A stretch of 64,000 nt of DNA, from contig NZ_PHQQ01000006.1 in assembly GCF_002909235.1 (NCBI RefSeq), forward strand, positions 62,001-126,000, written 5' to 3'. How positions within the stretch are numbered: the stretch's first letter is position 1; every line of letters starts with the position of its first letter. The notes below the pieces were generated by a model, which was not told where the DNA came from, made no database searches, and was given only the letters and a program-made list of their open reading frames with translations. Made by a program: the position numbers and the translations under genes. This DNA is from Arenibacter catalasegens (GTDB lineage Bacteria; Bacteroidota; Bacteroidia; Flavobacteriales; Flavobacteriaceae). Positions 26,135 through 35,124 of this stretch are shown one piece after another.

Positions 26135-27670
26135 GTGAAGAAGTATTTAAATCTATTCGATTTTAAACAGAAGGTAGATTATAAGAATGAAGTTTTAGCT
26201 GGGCTTACCGTAGCTATGACAATGATACCTGAGTCTCTCTCATTTGCTATTTTAGCTGGATTATCCCCTCTAACTGGGCTTTATGCAGCCTTCCTAATGG
26301 GTATCGTCACCGCCATTTTTGGAGGAAGACCAGGGATGGTTTCTGGAGGGGCAGGTGCTACCGTGGTTGTTTTAATTGCATTGGCTTCTTCTCACGGCGT
26401 GGAATATCTTTTTGCAGCCGTTGCTTTAGCCGGAGTTTTGCAATTATTAGTAGGCCTATTTAGGCTAGGGAAGTTTGTTCGCCTAATTCCGCAACCTGTT
26501 ATGTACGGTTTTTTAAATGGCCTTGCAGTGATTATTTTTATGGCCCAAGTAGCTCAATTTAAAATATCTGAAAACGGTATTGATGGCTGGATGCAAGGTT
26601 CGGCATTATACATAATGGCAGGCTTGACCCTCTTGACGATTGCCATCGTAGCTGTATTACCTAAGATTACTAAAGCTGTGCCTGCTTCATTAGTAGCCAT
26701 ATTGATTGTATTTGGTGTAGTTTTTTTCTTTGACATAGATACCAAAAAAGTATATGATATTGCTTCTGTAAGCGGCTCCTTGCCTTCATTCCATATTCCA
26801 GATATTCCTTTTAATATGGAGACCCTTATACTTATTTTTCCATATGCATTGGTCATGGCAGGTGTTGGGCTTATTGAGTCTCTTTTAACGCTTAATATGG
26901 TAGACGAAATCACCAATACTAGAGGACAATCAAATAGAGAAGCTGCGGCACAGGGTATTGCAAATATTACCAACGGATTTTTCGGTGGTATGGGAGGATG
27001 TGCTATGGTAGCACAAACTTTGGTAAATGTGGGATCAGGAGCAAGAGCACGACTTTCCGCAATTATAGGTGCAATGACTATCTTAATAATTATTTTAGTA
27101 GGTGGACCAGTAATTGAACAAATCCCGATGGCTGCATTGGTGGGAGTGATGATGGTCGTTGCCATTGGTACTTTTGAGTGGATAAGTTTTAGAGTAATTA
27201 ACAAAATGCCTAAACACGACATTTTTGTTTTGATATTGGTTGCTGTGGTTACAGTAGTGTTACACAACCTGGCCTTAGCGGTATTGATTGGCGTTATCAT
27301 TTCTTCTTTGGTATTCGCTTGGGAAAGCGCTAAACGCATTAGGGCAAGAAAACATGTAGACGAAAATGGGGTAAAACATTATGAAATATACGGCCCACTT
27401 TTCTTTGGTTCCACCGCCACATTTTTAGAAAAATTTGATGTAGCCAATGACCCGGATGAGGTTGTAATAGATTTCAAGGAGAGCAAGGTGGTAGATATGT
27501 CGGCCATAGATGCGCTAAATAAAATCACTGCTCGATATGAAAAGGAAGGTAAGACATTACACCTGAGGTATCTGAGTCCTGACTGCCTAAAGCTATTGAC
27601 AAATGCTGAAAGTGTTATTGAAGTAAACATTATTGAAGATCCTACTTATAGGGTAATGATTAGTAAATAA
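26135..27670 (+). CDS. SulP-family anion transporter with STAS domain
   Basis: 511 residues, GTG start; the next in-frame ATG is within the first membrane helix. About eleven transmembrane segments fill residues 15-400 (GLTVAMTMIPESLSFAILAG is the SulP signature start), and a cytoplasmic STAS domain occupies about 412-511. SulP proteins carry sulfate, bicarbonate or other anions, often with Na+ or H+. Nothing nearby (no carbonic anhydrase, no cysteine genes) indicates which; marine SulP proteins are often bicarbonate importers. A relic of another SulP C-terminus follows 300 bp downstream. Confidence 0.92.
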   Translation: MKKYLNLFDFKQKVDYKNEVLAGLTVAMTMIPESLSFAILAGLSPLTGLYAAFLMGIVTAIFGGRPGMVSGGAGATVVVLIALASSHGVEYLFAAVALAGVLQLLVGLFRLGKFVRLIPQPVMYGFLNGLAVIIFMAQVAQFKISENGIDGWMQGSALYIMAGLTLLTIAIVAVLPKITKAVPASLVAILIVFGVVFFFDIDTKKVYDIASVSGSLPSFHIPDIPFNMETLILIFPYALVMAGVGLIESLLTLNMVDEITNTRGQSNREAAAQGIANITNGFFGGMGGCAMVAQTLVNVGSGARARLSAIIGAMTILIIILVGGPVIEQIPMAALVGVMMVVAIGTFEWISFRVINKMPKHDIFVLILVAVVTVVLHNLALAVLIGVIISSLVFAWESAKRIRARKHVDENGVKHYEIYGPLFFGSTATFLEKFDVANDPDEVVIDFKESKVVDMSAIDALNKITARYEKEGKTLHLRYLSPDCLKLLTNAESVIEVNIIEDPTYRVMISK

Positions 27671-27771
27671 CGATTAAGGCCAGAGCAATACCTCTACAGT
27701 TATTAATTAATACGCCTTTACGCCCCTCGGTATAATGGTGATAAATTGTTTTTTGATGCTATTTTACATGC

Positions 27772-27936
27772 CTAAAGGTATTCTGAGGCGTAAATCAGGG
27801 TTATAATATTTATGTTATAGTATAAATGTAGTTGAAACAGATTCCCTTGGATGGCCAGTACAGCTTTCATTGCATAGCCGTATTTCGATGCCCATATTTT
27901 TAAATCTACTAGGGCTTTTTCTTTGAAGTTAAATAT
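27772..27936 (-). pseudogene. Possible gene remnant, unidentified
   Basis: A 54-codon open frame without a credible start translates to protein-like sequence with the block ALVDLKIWASKYGYAMKA, then VLAIQGNLF. Stops bound it on both sides. Its composition is unlike random translation of AT-rich DNA, but I recognise no family. Confidence 0.3.
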
Positions 27937-27955
27937 TTAGAACCGCCACAACTAG

Positions 27956-28018
27956 GTAATTATACATGTATCCATGATTGAAGACCCCACCTATAAAGAG
28001 GAAGTGGATAAGTTTTAA
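27956..28018 (+). pseudogene. Relic of a second SulP C-terminus
   Basis: The frame reads VIIHVSMIEDPTYKEEVDKF and then stops. It parallels the last residues of the upstream SulP protein (VIEVNIIEDPTYRVMISK), sharing IEDPTY at the same distance from the stop. A TAG directly precedes it, so only the tail remains. Confidence 0.6.
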
Positions 28019-28042
28019 TATTTATAAATAATACATAAAATG

Positions 28043-28083
28043 AAAAGCGTTTGTAACAATCCAAGATTGCTGCAAACGCTTTT
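28043..28083. terminator. Bidirectional terminator hairpin
   Basis: AAAAGCGTTTG pairs perfectly with CAAACGCTTTT around a 19-nt loop. It lies 3' of the cytochrome c gene (-) and 3' of the SulP region (+). Confidence 0.8.
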
Positions 28084-28105
28084 TAATATGTAGTAGTGTT
28101 GAATA

Positions 28106-28585
28106 CTATAAAGTCCTTAAATACTCGGCAACCGCACGTGTATCTTCCTCAGAAAGATTCTGGTTTAGCATAACGGCATTGTTATACTCTTTTAACAAGG
28201 CTTTTGCTATAGGATCTTCTTTAAGCATACCATCAGGGTTCATAATCATATTCATTACCCATTCTGGACTTCTTCTCTCAAAAACACCTTTTAGTGCAGG
28301 GCCAATTAAACGTTGCTCCACCATATGGCATGCCACGCAAATGGTACTAAATGTTTTTTGTCCTTTTGCAGCTAGTTCAGTATCTATTGCCTCTGCAAAA
28401 TTTACAGATTTAATAGGTCCAACACCTTTATTGCTCATGTCTACAGGCACACCCTCACTAACAGGTTCAGCTTTCACTTCTTTTTTAGCTCGGTTCATTT
28501 CAAAACCTTCCTTCTTTTCTTCTTTTTTTTCGCCGCAGCTAAGAATCAATCCAGCTAAGGCCAAAGGGATAAATAATTTTCTCAT
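28106..28585 (-). CDS. Monohaem cytochrome c lipoprotein
   Basis: 159 residues with a lipobox (LILSC, Cys17), a charged Lys/Glu-rich linker (about 20-45), then a class I cytochrome c domain with CVACH at 83-87 and RLIGPALKGV after it. A methionine in NAVMLNQNLSEEDTRA is the likely sixth haem ligand. It should be membrane-tethered in the periplasm and carry electrons, for example toward an oxidase. The upstream hydrolase gene ends 43 bp away; TATCTTCG in that gap could be its own promoter. Confidence 0.85.
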   Translation of the reverse strand: MRKLFIPLALAGLILSCGEKKEEKKEGFEMNRAKKEVKAEPVSEGVPVDMSNKGVGPIKSVNFAEAIDTELAAKGQKTFSTICVACHMVEQRLIGPALKGVFERRSPEWVMNMIMNPDGMLKEDPIAKALLKEYNNAVMLNQNLSEEDTRAVAEYLRTL

Positions 28586-28627
28586 CGTTTTAGTATATTA
28601 TTTTACGAAGATAGCAAATAGATTATT

Positions 28628-29590
28628 TTAATATAATTCTTCAACGAATTTTAATGCTTTTTTTTCGGTATAAGTGATATTTTTTTGGTCATAAAACCCT
28701 ACATGGCCTCCGTACAATGGCTGTTCAAATTGTACTGATTCATTTTGTCGCGCTTCTATGGAAGGGTAACACTTGTCGCCTAAAAAGGAATCATTTTTCG
28801 CGTTAATAATCAGTGTGGGTGTGTTAATTGCATGGAGAAATTGTAACGAACTGGACTTTTGGTAATAATCAAGGGCATTTTTAAATCCATGTGCCCTACT
28901 GGTATAGATGTCATCAAAATCTTTTAAGGTGTTTATTTTTGCAATATCCGCATCGCTTATACTCTTTGGAAACAGAATTTTTTTTGACTGCAGTTTTTCC
29001 ACAAGACGCTTTTTAAACCGTTGGGCATACATTATATTTTTGGGTTTTAAAAGTTCTATCAAGGAACTATGTAAATTGACGGGGGCAGATACAGCGATCG
29101 CCCCTTTTATTTCATTTGGAAGCGATCTACCTTCTCCCAAGTACTTTAAAATCATATTGCCACCTAAACTAAATCCCTTTAAATAAATACGGGTATATTT
29201 TTTTTCTTTTAGGATGTAATTTATTACGGCTTCCAAATCTTCTGTTGCACCAGAATGATAAGATCGGAAAAGGCGATTTGTTTCACCGCTACATCCTCTA
29301 TAATTAACCGCACAGGCATCGATGCCAAAAGTATTGAATTGCTTTGCACTACCAGTAATATAAGGGCGTTGCGCATTGCCTTCCAAACCATGTAAAAGTA
29401 TTACTACTTCAGAAGATGGTGTGGCAGCATAGCTCCAATCCAAATCCATAAAATCCCCATCGCTAAGTTCTATTCTTTCGCGTTCTTGAACAAGACCAAT
29501 TACTTTCCTTATTATCCCTGAATAGATAGTGGAAAAATGTCCATTTTTAAAAAGAAAAGGTGGGTTGTAATTGGAGGGAATTATAGGCAT
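28628..29590 (-). CDS. YheT-type alpha/beta hydrolase
   Basis: 320 residues. HGLEGNAQRPYI and the nucleophile elbow KGFSLGGNMILKYLGE (GxSxG, Ser about 148) match the YheT/COG0429 group of alpha/beta hydrolases; NAKNDSFLGD and GGHVGF supply the acid and the histidine. No signal peptide. These are esterases of poorly known substrate. Same strand as, and 43 bp before, the cytochrome c gene. Confidence 0.85.
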   Translation of the reverse strand: MPIIPSNYNPPFLFKNGHFSTIYSGIIRKVIGLVQERERIELSDGDFMDLDWSYAATPSSEVVILLHGLEGNAQRPYITGSAKQFNTFGIDACAVNYRGCSGETNRLFRSYHSGATEDLEAVINYILKEKKYTRIYLKGFSLGGNMILKYLGEGRSLPNEIKGAIAVSAPVNLHSSLIELLKPKNIMYAQRFKKRLVEKLQSKKILFPKSISDADIAKINTLKDFDDIYTSRAHGFKNALDYYQKSSSLQFLHAINTPTLIINAKNDSFLGDKCYPSIEARQNESVQFEQPLYGGHVGFYDQKNITYTEKKALKFVEELY

Positions 29591-29822
29591 TGAAGTTTTT
29601 CTATATAAGAATTGTTAATTTATTAAAATGTAATTACAAGATAAGGTAATCCGTTAAGTATTAAAAATGGAAATAATTAGACCTTAGAAAGGGTTGTATT
29701 ATATGGGCATAAATTTTTGAATTTGTTGGTTATATTCCTTAAATTCTATTCAATTCATCATTATTATAAGTTATAAGTAGGAAATAGTCAAATAATTAAT
29801 GGCAGTTTAAACATATTTTTAT

Positions 29823-29860
29823 ATTTTCGTTAACGTTAACGAAAATTAATTAACGAAAAT
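29823..29860 (+). promoter_or_regulatory. Palindromic operator with an extra half-site, probable LacI-type regulator site
   Basis: Positions 29823-29846 form a perfect 24-bp palindrome with half-site ATTTTCGTTAAC; a third half-site TTAACGAAAAT repeats at 29850-29860, 14 bp after its first copy. The array ends one base before the ATG of the DUF1080 gene, so bound repressor would also cover the ribosome-binding region. The adjacent LacI-family gene at 32882 is the obvious candidate regulator. Confidence 0.7.
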
Positions 29861-29861
29861 T

Positions 29862-31244
29862 ATGGCTAATAGAAAATCGACCAACTTGTGCTTGGTATTA
29901 CTGCTTCATTTTACATTTTTCTTTACTTCTGCCCAAGATGGCTGGGAAATGCTATTTAATGGAAAGGACTTCTCCAATTTTGAACAATTGAACGGAAATG
30001 CAAAATATAAGATCGAAAAGGGGGAAATGGTAGGTACTTCCAGATTAAATACGCCCAATAGTTTTATGGCTACAAAAAAGGCCTATGGCGATTTCATTCT
30101 GGAATTTGATGTATATGTAGAAAATGGACTTAATTCCGGAGTTCAATTTAGAAGTCTGAGCTCTCCTGAATATAATGACGGTAGGGTACATGGATACCAA
30201 TGTGAAATTGAAACCAGTGACAGAAAATGGGCTGGTGGGGTTTATGATGAGGCCCGTAGAGGTTGGCTATATCCCTTGTCTAGAAATGTTCAAGGACAGA
30301 ATGCTTTTAAAGCCGGGGAATGGAACCACTATAGAATAGAGGCTATTGGTCAAAACATTAGGACATGGGTAAATGGAGTCCAATGTGCCAACCTAGTGGA
30401 TGATGTTACCGCAAAAGGATTTATAGCTTTTCAGGTGCATTCTATCCATAATGAAAGTCTGGAAGGTAAAATAGTAAAATGGAAGAACATTAGGATCAAG
30501 ACCTCCGACTTGGAGAAGGAGCGTAAGCAGGTAGCTGTATATGCCCCGGAAATAAGCTACTTGAATAATCAGCTTACCTCTGATGAAATAAGAAAAGGAT
30601 GGCGATTATTGTGGGACGGAAAAACTTCTGAAGGCTGGCGAGGTGCCAAATTGAATGCGTTTCCAGAGAAAGGCTGGAATATGCAAGATGGAACACTAAG
30701 TGTTCTGTCATCTGATGGAGCCGAATCCAGGAATGGGGGTGATATTGTAACTACATCGGCGTATAGTAATTTTGAATTAAGTGTAGATTTCAAATTGACC
30801 GAAGGAGCCAATAGCGGCATTAAATATTTTGTTGATCCAGGCCTTAATATGAGTGAAGGTTCTGCCATAGGCCTTGAATTTCAAATCCTTGACGATAAAG
30901 TGCATCCTGATGCCAAAAAGGGTCATAATGGCAATAGGACCGTAGGGTCTTTATACGATCTGATTCGGGCAGAGAACTTCGAAAATTCAAGAGGCAAGAA
31001 TTTTAATGGCATTGATAAATGGAACAATGCACGTATCGTTGTCAAGGATGGCCATGTTGAACATTGGCTTAATAATGTGAAGGTCGTGGAATTTGACAGG
31101 TTTAGCCAGACATTTAAAGCCTTGGTTGAAAAAAGCAAGTACGAGAAATGGGAAAATTTCGGAACAATTCCGGCAGGTATGATCCTATTGCAAGATCATG
31201 GGGACCATGTTTCCTTTAGAAGTATAAAAGTAAGGGAGTTCTAA
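29862..31244 (+). CDS. Exported tandem DUF1080 (3-keto-glycoside hydrolase-type) protein
   Basis: 460 residues with a signal peptide (cleavage near SAQD, residue 25). Two DUF1080 domains follow: about 28-212 ([18 protein letters not shown] ... [11 protein letters not shown]) and about 245-460 ([18 protein letters not shown] ... [12 protein letters not shown]). The fold is a concanavalin-like beta sandwich. Recently characterised members cleave 3-keto-glycosides made by partner oxidoreductases; the next gene is such an oxidoreductase. Most members have one domain, so the tandem form is notable. The gene starts directly after a palindromic operator. Confidence 0.85.
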   Translation: MANRKSTNLCLVLLLHFTFFFTSAQDGWEMLFNGKDFSNFEQLNGNAKYKIEKGEMVGTSRLNTPNSFMATKKAYGDFILEFDVYVENGLNSGVQFRSLSSPEYNDGRVHGYQCEIETSDRKWAGGVYDEARRGWLYPLSRNVQGQNAFKAGEWNHYRIEAIGQNIRTWVNGVQCANLVDDVTAKGFIAFQVHSIHNESLEGKIVKWKNIRIKTSDLEKERKQVAVYAPEISYLNNQLTSDEIRKGWRLLWDGKTSEGWRGAKLNAFPEKGWNMQDGTLSVLSSDGAESRNGGDIVTTSAYSNFELSVDFKLTEGANSGIKYFVDPGLNMSEGSAIGLEFQILDDKVHPDAKKGHNGNRTVGSLYDLIRAENFENSRGKNFNGIDKWNNARIVVKDGHVEHWLNNVKVVEFDRFSQTFKALVEKSKYEKWENFGTIPAGMILLQDHGDHVSFRSIKVREF

Positions 31245-31271
31245 ATTAGGTTTAATTTTAAAATATAGATC

Positions 31272-32630
31272 ATGAGCGAAGGACGTAGAAATTTTATTAA
31301 GAAAACGGCATTGGCCTCTGGTGGAATAGCCTTAGGTGTTAATTCCATGAGTGCTAAGAGTTACAATAAAATCATCGGTGCAAACGATCGAGTAAGGGTG
31401 GGTATCGCAGGGTTTTCGAATAGAGTAAAAGGGGCCTTGATACCGGCATTTTTGGGCCACCACAAAAAACAGAACTTTGAAATTGTAGGGGTTTCGGATA
31501 TTTGGAACCGTAGAAGGGACGAAGGCGCTGCTTACCTTAAGGAAAAAACAGGAGAGAAAGTCAAGGTTTGGAGAAACCATGATGAAATGTATGATGAAAA
31601 TAAAATTGATGCTGTTATAATCTCTACCCCAGATTTTCAACATGCGCTGCATACCGTTCAAGCGGCCAATGCCAAAAAAGATATTTATGTGGAAAAACCA
31701 TTTGCTGAAACCATGGATGATGCAAGGGTGGGTAAAAAGGCCGTCCAAGATTCAGGAATAGTGTTTCAAATTGGTTCCCAAAGACGAAGTGGTCGTAATT
31801 ACCATGCAGCCAACGATTATATTAAGTCTGGTAAATTTGGTGATATCGTCATGGTGGAAATGAGTTGGAATGTTAACCAGCCGGATAGATGGCGCTTGCC
31901 TCAACTCACCAGTGAAATTAAGGAGTCGGATACCGATTGGAAACGTTATTTGTTAAACCGACCTTACGAAGCCTGGGATCCCAGAAAGTATCTGGAATAT
32001 CGATTATTCTGGCCTTTTTCCTCTGGAATTCCAGGGCAATGGATGTCCCATCAGATAGATACTGTTCACTGGTTTACAGGATTAAATCATCCCAGAAGTG
32101 TTGCAGCGAATGGTGGAATTTATCTTTGGAAAGATGGAAGAAAAAATTACGACACCATGACGGCAGTATTCGATTACGGCCCATCAGATGATATGTCCAA
32201 AGGTTTCCAAGTGGTATATTCCTCAAGGTTTACCAATTCTGCAGGCGGTACCAAGGAAATTTATTATTCCAATGGCGGAGAATTAAACTTGGACACCAAT
32301 AAGGTTAGTCCAAATGGAGGATTGAATGCTTCCCACGCCAACAAAATGGGTATGGAGGCAAATCAATTACAAGAATTTGATCTATCAGAAAGTGCTACAC
32401 AGGTGGTTACCTCTGCTGATACAGGAGCTGATGATATGACCTCTTTGCATATGTTGAATTGGATGGAATGTGTTAGGAGTCGCAAGGAAACAAATGGAAC
32501 GATAGAGGCAGCTTATAATCACTCTATTGCCAATATAATGACAACTGCAGCCTTGAGGACAGGATTGAAATCCACTTTTGATGAAAAGGCTCAAAATGTT
32601 TTGGCTGGAGACAAAGTGTTCAAGTATTGA
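31272..32630 (+). CDS. Tat-exported Gfo/Idh/MocA-family oxidoreductase
   Basis: 452 residues. GRRNFIKKTALASGGIALG at the N-terminus is a twin-arginine signal, implying export folded with its NAD(P) cofactor. A Rossmann domain follows (VRVGIAGFSNR), and VEKPFAE with EKP at 141-143 is the family's catalytic Lys motif. Family members oxidise or reduce sugar hydroxyls; with the DUF1080 protein 27 bp upstream the likely job is making or using 3-keto sugars in the periplasm. Both genes should form one operon. Confidence 0.88.
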   Translation: MSEGRRNFIKKTALASGGIALGVNSMSAKSYNKIIGANDRVRVGIAGFSNRVKGALIPAFLGHHKKQNFEIVGVSDIWNRRRDEGAAYLKEKTGEKVKVWRNHDEMYDENKIDAVIISTPDFQHALHTVQAANAKKDIYVEKPFAETMDDARVGKKAVQDSGIVFQIGSQRRSGRNYHAANDYIKSGKFGDIVMVEMSWNVNQPDRWRLPQLTSEIKESDTDWKRYLLNRPYEAWDPRKYLEYRLFWPFSSGIPGQWMSHQIDTVHWFTGLNHPRSVAANGGIYLWKDGRKNYDTMTAVFDYGPSDDMSKGFQVVYSSRFTNSAGGTKEIYYSNGGELNLDTNKVSPNGGLNASHANKMGMEANQLQEFDLSESATQVVTSADTGADDMTSLHMLNWMECVRSRKETNGTIEAAYNHSIANIMTTAALRTGLKSTFDEKAQNVLAGDKVFKY

Positions 32631-32824
32631 TCTCAGGATATTCCATATTTTAAAGCAGATAGAAGGCTTGAAGTGTTTAAGGTAATTGATTTTTGTGATA
32701 GTTGAATGTACTATGGTTAATGGCCATATACCGTGCTCTTATTGTAGTCAATTCATACAAGGGAAGAAATAGAAATACACTTTAAGAAGATATTTTTGGG
32801 TGGGCTTTAAACCAATGCATTTTG

Positions 32825-32832
32825 TAATTTTG
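32825..32832 (+). promoter_or_regulatory. -7 promoter element for the LacI-family gene
   Basis: TAATTTTG, exact TAnnTTTG, 49 bp before the ATG at 32882. It supports the start at 32882 over an upstream in-frame codon at 32846. Confidence 0.5.
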
Positions 32833-32881
32833 GTGTTATCATTTTTTGCCCTTCATTGTTAAATTAAGATATTCCCTGTAT

Positions 32882-33931
32882 ATGGATAACCTTATAGGAA
32901 TTAAGCAAATTGCCAAGTTGGCCAATGTTTCCATTGGAACGGTGGATAGGGTGTTGCATAATAGGGATGGGGTTTCCAAGGCAACTCGCGAAAAGATAAA
33001 AGCCATAATAAAGGAAACTGGATATAAAAAAAACACAGTAGCTAGTCGCCTTAATTTGGCTGCTCGTAAGAAATTGAAAATTGCCGTGCTTATCCCTGAA
33101 GTTTCTAAGAATTGGAGTTATTGGGATCTTCCCAAAAAGGGTATTGATAAGGCTGTAGAGGAATTGAGTGAGATGGGTATTTTAGTCTCCTACTATTACT
33201 TTACGGATCCTTTTTCCTTCATAAAAATGGGTGACATCATTTTAAATAATAAATACGACGCTGTGGTTACGGTGCCATTTTTCATGGTGGAGAGTAATAA
33301 TCTTTTAAGCAAGGCCAAGGGAGATAATATACCAATAGTATTTTTGGATACTGAGGTAAAGCTAGATTATCCATCCTATTTTATTCGGCAGGACTCGCAC
33401 ATTGCAGGTAAAGTGGCCGGAAGGCTCCTGCATGGACTAGTTGGTAATGACGGACTTTATTTTGTTGTCAATATCGTTACCGAGAGAGGCTTACATGCCA
33501 ATAATCAACAAAGGGAAAATGGATTCAGGGAATTTTTTAAAACAAATTTCAAGGATAGTGATATTTCCATTTTTACCATTAATCAACCTGTAGATAGGCC
33601 TTTTGAAATCAATTCCGAAATTGAAAGCTGGTTTAGTGATCAAAGGCCAAAAGGGATTTTTGTAACAAATGCAAGGTCTTATTTAATACCCGATATACTT
33701 AAGGCCCATAATGTTTCCAACGTGTCGGTTGTTGGTTTTGATTTACAAGAGGACAACCTTAAATGTCTCAGAAATAAAGAGATTGATTTTCTGATCAATC
33801 AAAAACCCGAATTTCAGGGCTATACCGCCATCAAAGGATTGTTCAAATTTCTTACTGAACAGGATCCTTCGGATTTAAATATGGATGTCCCAGTAGAAAT
33901 TATTGTTCAAGAAAATTGCAATTTGCTGTAG
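32882..33931 (+). CDS. LacI-family transcriptional regulator
   Basis: I take the ATG at 32882 (MDNLIGIKQIAKLANVS), since the helix-turn-helix starts at about residue 5; the frame upstream adds 12 residues without function. IKQIAKLANVSIGTVDRVLH is the DNA-binding headpiece, followed by the hinge and a periplasmic-binding-protein-like sugar sensor (about 60-349). It is encoded directly after the DUF1080/oxidoreductase pair and probably controls them through the palindromic site at 29823, by release on binding a sugar. TVDRVLH replaces the common TVSRVLN. Confidence 0.92.
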   Translation: MDNLIGIKQIAKLANVSIGTVDRVLHNRDGVSKATREKIKAIIKETGYKKNTVASRLNLAARKKLKIAVLIPEVSKNWSYWDLPKKGIDKAVEELSEMGILVSYYYFTDPFSFIKMGDIILNNKYDAVVTVPFFMVESNNLLSKAKGDNIPIVFLDTEVKLDYPSYFIRQDSHIAGKVAGRLLHGLVGNDGLYFVVNIVTERGLHANNQQRENGFREFFKTNFKDSDISIFTINQPVDRPFEINSEIESWFSDQRPKGIFVTNARSYLIPDILKAHNVSNVSVVGFDLQEDNLKCLRNKEIDFLINQKPEFQGYTAIKGLFKFLTEQDPSDLNMDVPVEIIVQENCNLL

Positions 33932-34012
33932 CCCTTGTTTTATATGGATTAACTGAGAAAGCTGGCTTAGGTTCAGTCCTATAAAATATAAAAACAATGG
34001 TCGAAGCAATTC

Positions 34013-34987
34013 CTACTTAGGGTAGGTATCCAATACTTTTATTTGTTCCTGTATTGCCGTTTTAAATTCGGATTTTAAATTTGCTACTAATTCTGAAACC
34101 GGTTCAACGTTATCTATTGTTGTGACGCCCTGACCAGCAGACCAAATTGTTTTCCACGCCTTGGCTTCCGTATTCAGCTCCTTTCCAAAATCGATTTTGG
34201 TGTCTTTTTTTAGATCTTCTTCTGTAATTCCAGCCGCTTTTAAACTAGCGCCCAAAAAGTTGGCGTGAACTCCGGATATTGACGCAGTATAGACCACATC
34301 GCTTGCTCCGGAATCGATAATCATTTTACGATATTCTTCAGGTGCCCGGCTTTCTTTGGTGTTTATAAAACGAGTGCCCATGTAGGCTAAATCCGCACCC
34401 ATTTGCATTGCTGAGGCTATATCCCTCCCTGTACTGATACAACCCGAAAGCAATATAGTCTTGTCGTAGAATTTTTTGACTTCGGCAATTAAGGACATGG
34501 GATTTATAGTACCCGCGTGTCCTCCTGCGCCAGCGGCAACTAAAATTAATCCGTCCACACCTGCTTCTGAGGCCTTTTCTGCATGTCTCTTTTTAATGAT
34601 ATCATGGAAGACAAGGCCACCATAACTATGGATGGCATCTACTACCTTGGCCACCGCACCCAGAGAAGTAATAATTAAAGGGACTTTATGTTTTATACAA
34701 ATTTTTAAATCGGCTTCTAATCGTGGATTGGTTGGGTGGACTATTAGATTTACTCCATAAGGGGCGGCTTTCTTTCCAGTTTCCTCCTCATATCTCTTTA
34801 ATTCGGTTTTAATCTCAATAAGCCATTCCTCAAAACCTTCCGTTGTACGTTGATTAAGTGCAGGAAAAGTACCTACTATTCCGTTCTTGCAGCATTCGAT
34901 GACCAATTGGGGGCCAGATATCAGGAACATGGGAGCCGCTACTACAGGTAGTGAAAGGTCTTTTATAAAGGCTGCTTTGTTGCTCAT
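34013..34987 (-). CDS. Nitronate monooxygenase (2-nitropropane dioxygenase family)
   Basis: 324 residues forming an FMN TIM barrel. PVVAAPMFLISGP opens the barrel, GAGGHAGTINP carries the glycine-rich phosphate loop with the catalytic His, and GADLAYMGTRFINTKE is the C-terminal FMN-phosphate site. Members oxidise toxic alkyl nitronates or act as enoyl reductase-like enzymes. It diverges from the thioesterase gene across the 44-bp palindrome at 35069-35112, from which its promoter fires. Confidence 0.88.
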   Translation of the reverse strand: MSNKAAFIKDLSLPVVAAPMFLISGPQLVIECCKNGIVGTFPALNQRTTEGFEEWLIEIKTELKRYEEETGKKAAPYGVNLIVHPTNPRLEADLKICIKHKVPLIITSLGAVAKVVDAIHSYGGLVFHDIIKKRHAEKASEAGVDGLILVAAGAGGHAGTINPMSLIAEVKKFYDKTILLSGCISTGRDIASAMQMGADLAYMGTRFINTKESRAPEEYRKMIIDSGASDVVYTASISGVHANFLGASLKAAGITEEDLKKDTKIDFGKELNTEAKAWKTIWSAGQGVTTIDNVEPVSELVANLKSEFKTAIQEQIKVLDTYPK

Positions 34988-35068
34988 TTCGGTAATGGAT
35001 TTAAAGAATTAAAAATAATCTGATATGCCAAAAATGGAAACAAAAATATCTATTGTTTGCAAAAAATA

Positions 35069-35112
35069 GTACTTTTGAAATTATTATGCATGCATAATAA
35101 TTTCAAAAGTAC
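35069..35112. promoter_or_regulatory. Perfect 44-bp palindrome with two opposed -7 promoter elements
   Basis: Each arm begins GTACTTTTGAAATTATTATG and the two are exact complements about the centre 35090/35091 (TGCA|TGCA). TACTTTTG, an exact TAnnTTTG, occurs at 35070-35077 on plus and, mirrored, at 35104-35111 on minus. Each points inward, toward the thioesterase and the nitronate monooxygenase genes respectively. Confidence 0.75.
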
Positions 35113-35124
35113 AAAAATAAAAGT

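Larger units (their letters stand above)
27671..28105. other. 435-bp intergenic region holding two coding relics
   Basis: It contains a decayed SulP C-terminus (27956-28018, +), a stretch of open minus-strand frame (27772-27936), and a bidirectional terminator at 28043-28083. There is no intact gene. Confidence 0.55.

Noticed and set aside
26554-27339. 261-codon minus-strand frame.
   Set aside because: It runs antisense to the SulP membrane domain; long antisense frames opposite hydrophobic genes are common and this one has no recognisable motif.
35069-35112. Terminal inverted repeat of an insertion sequence.
   Set aside because: The arms are directly adjacent with no transposase or target duplication, and the promoter boxes explain the symmetry better.
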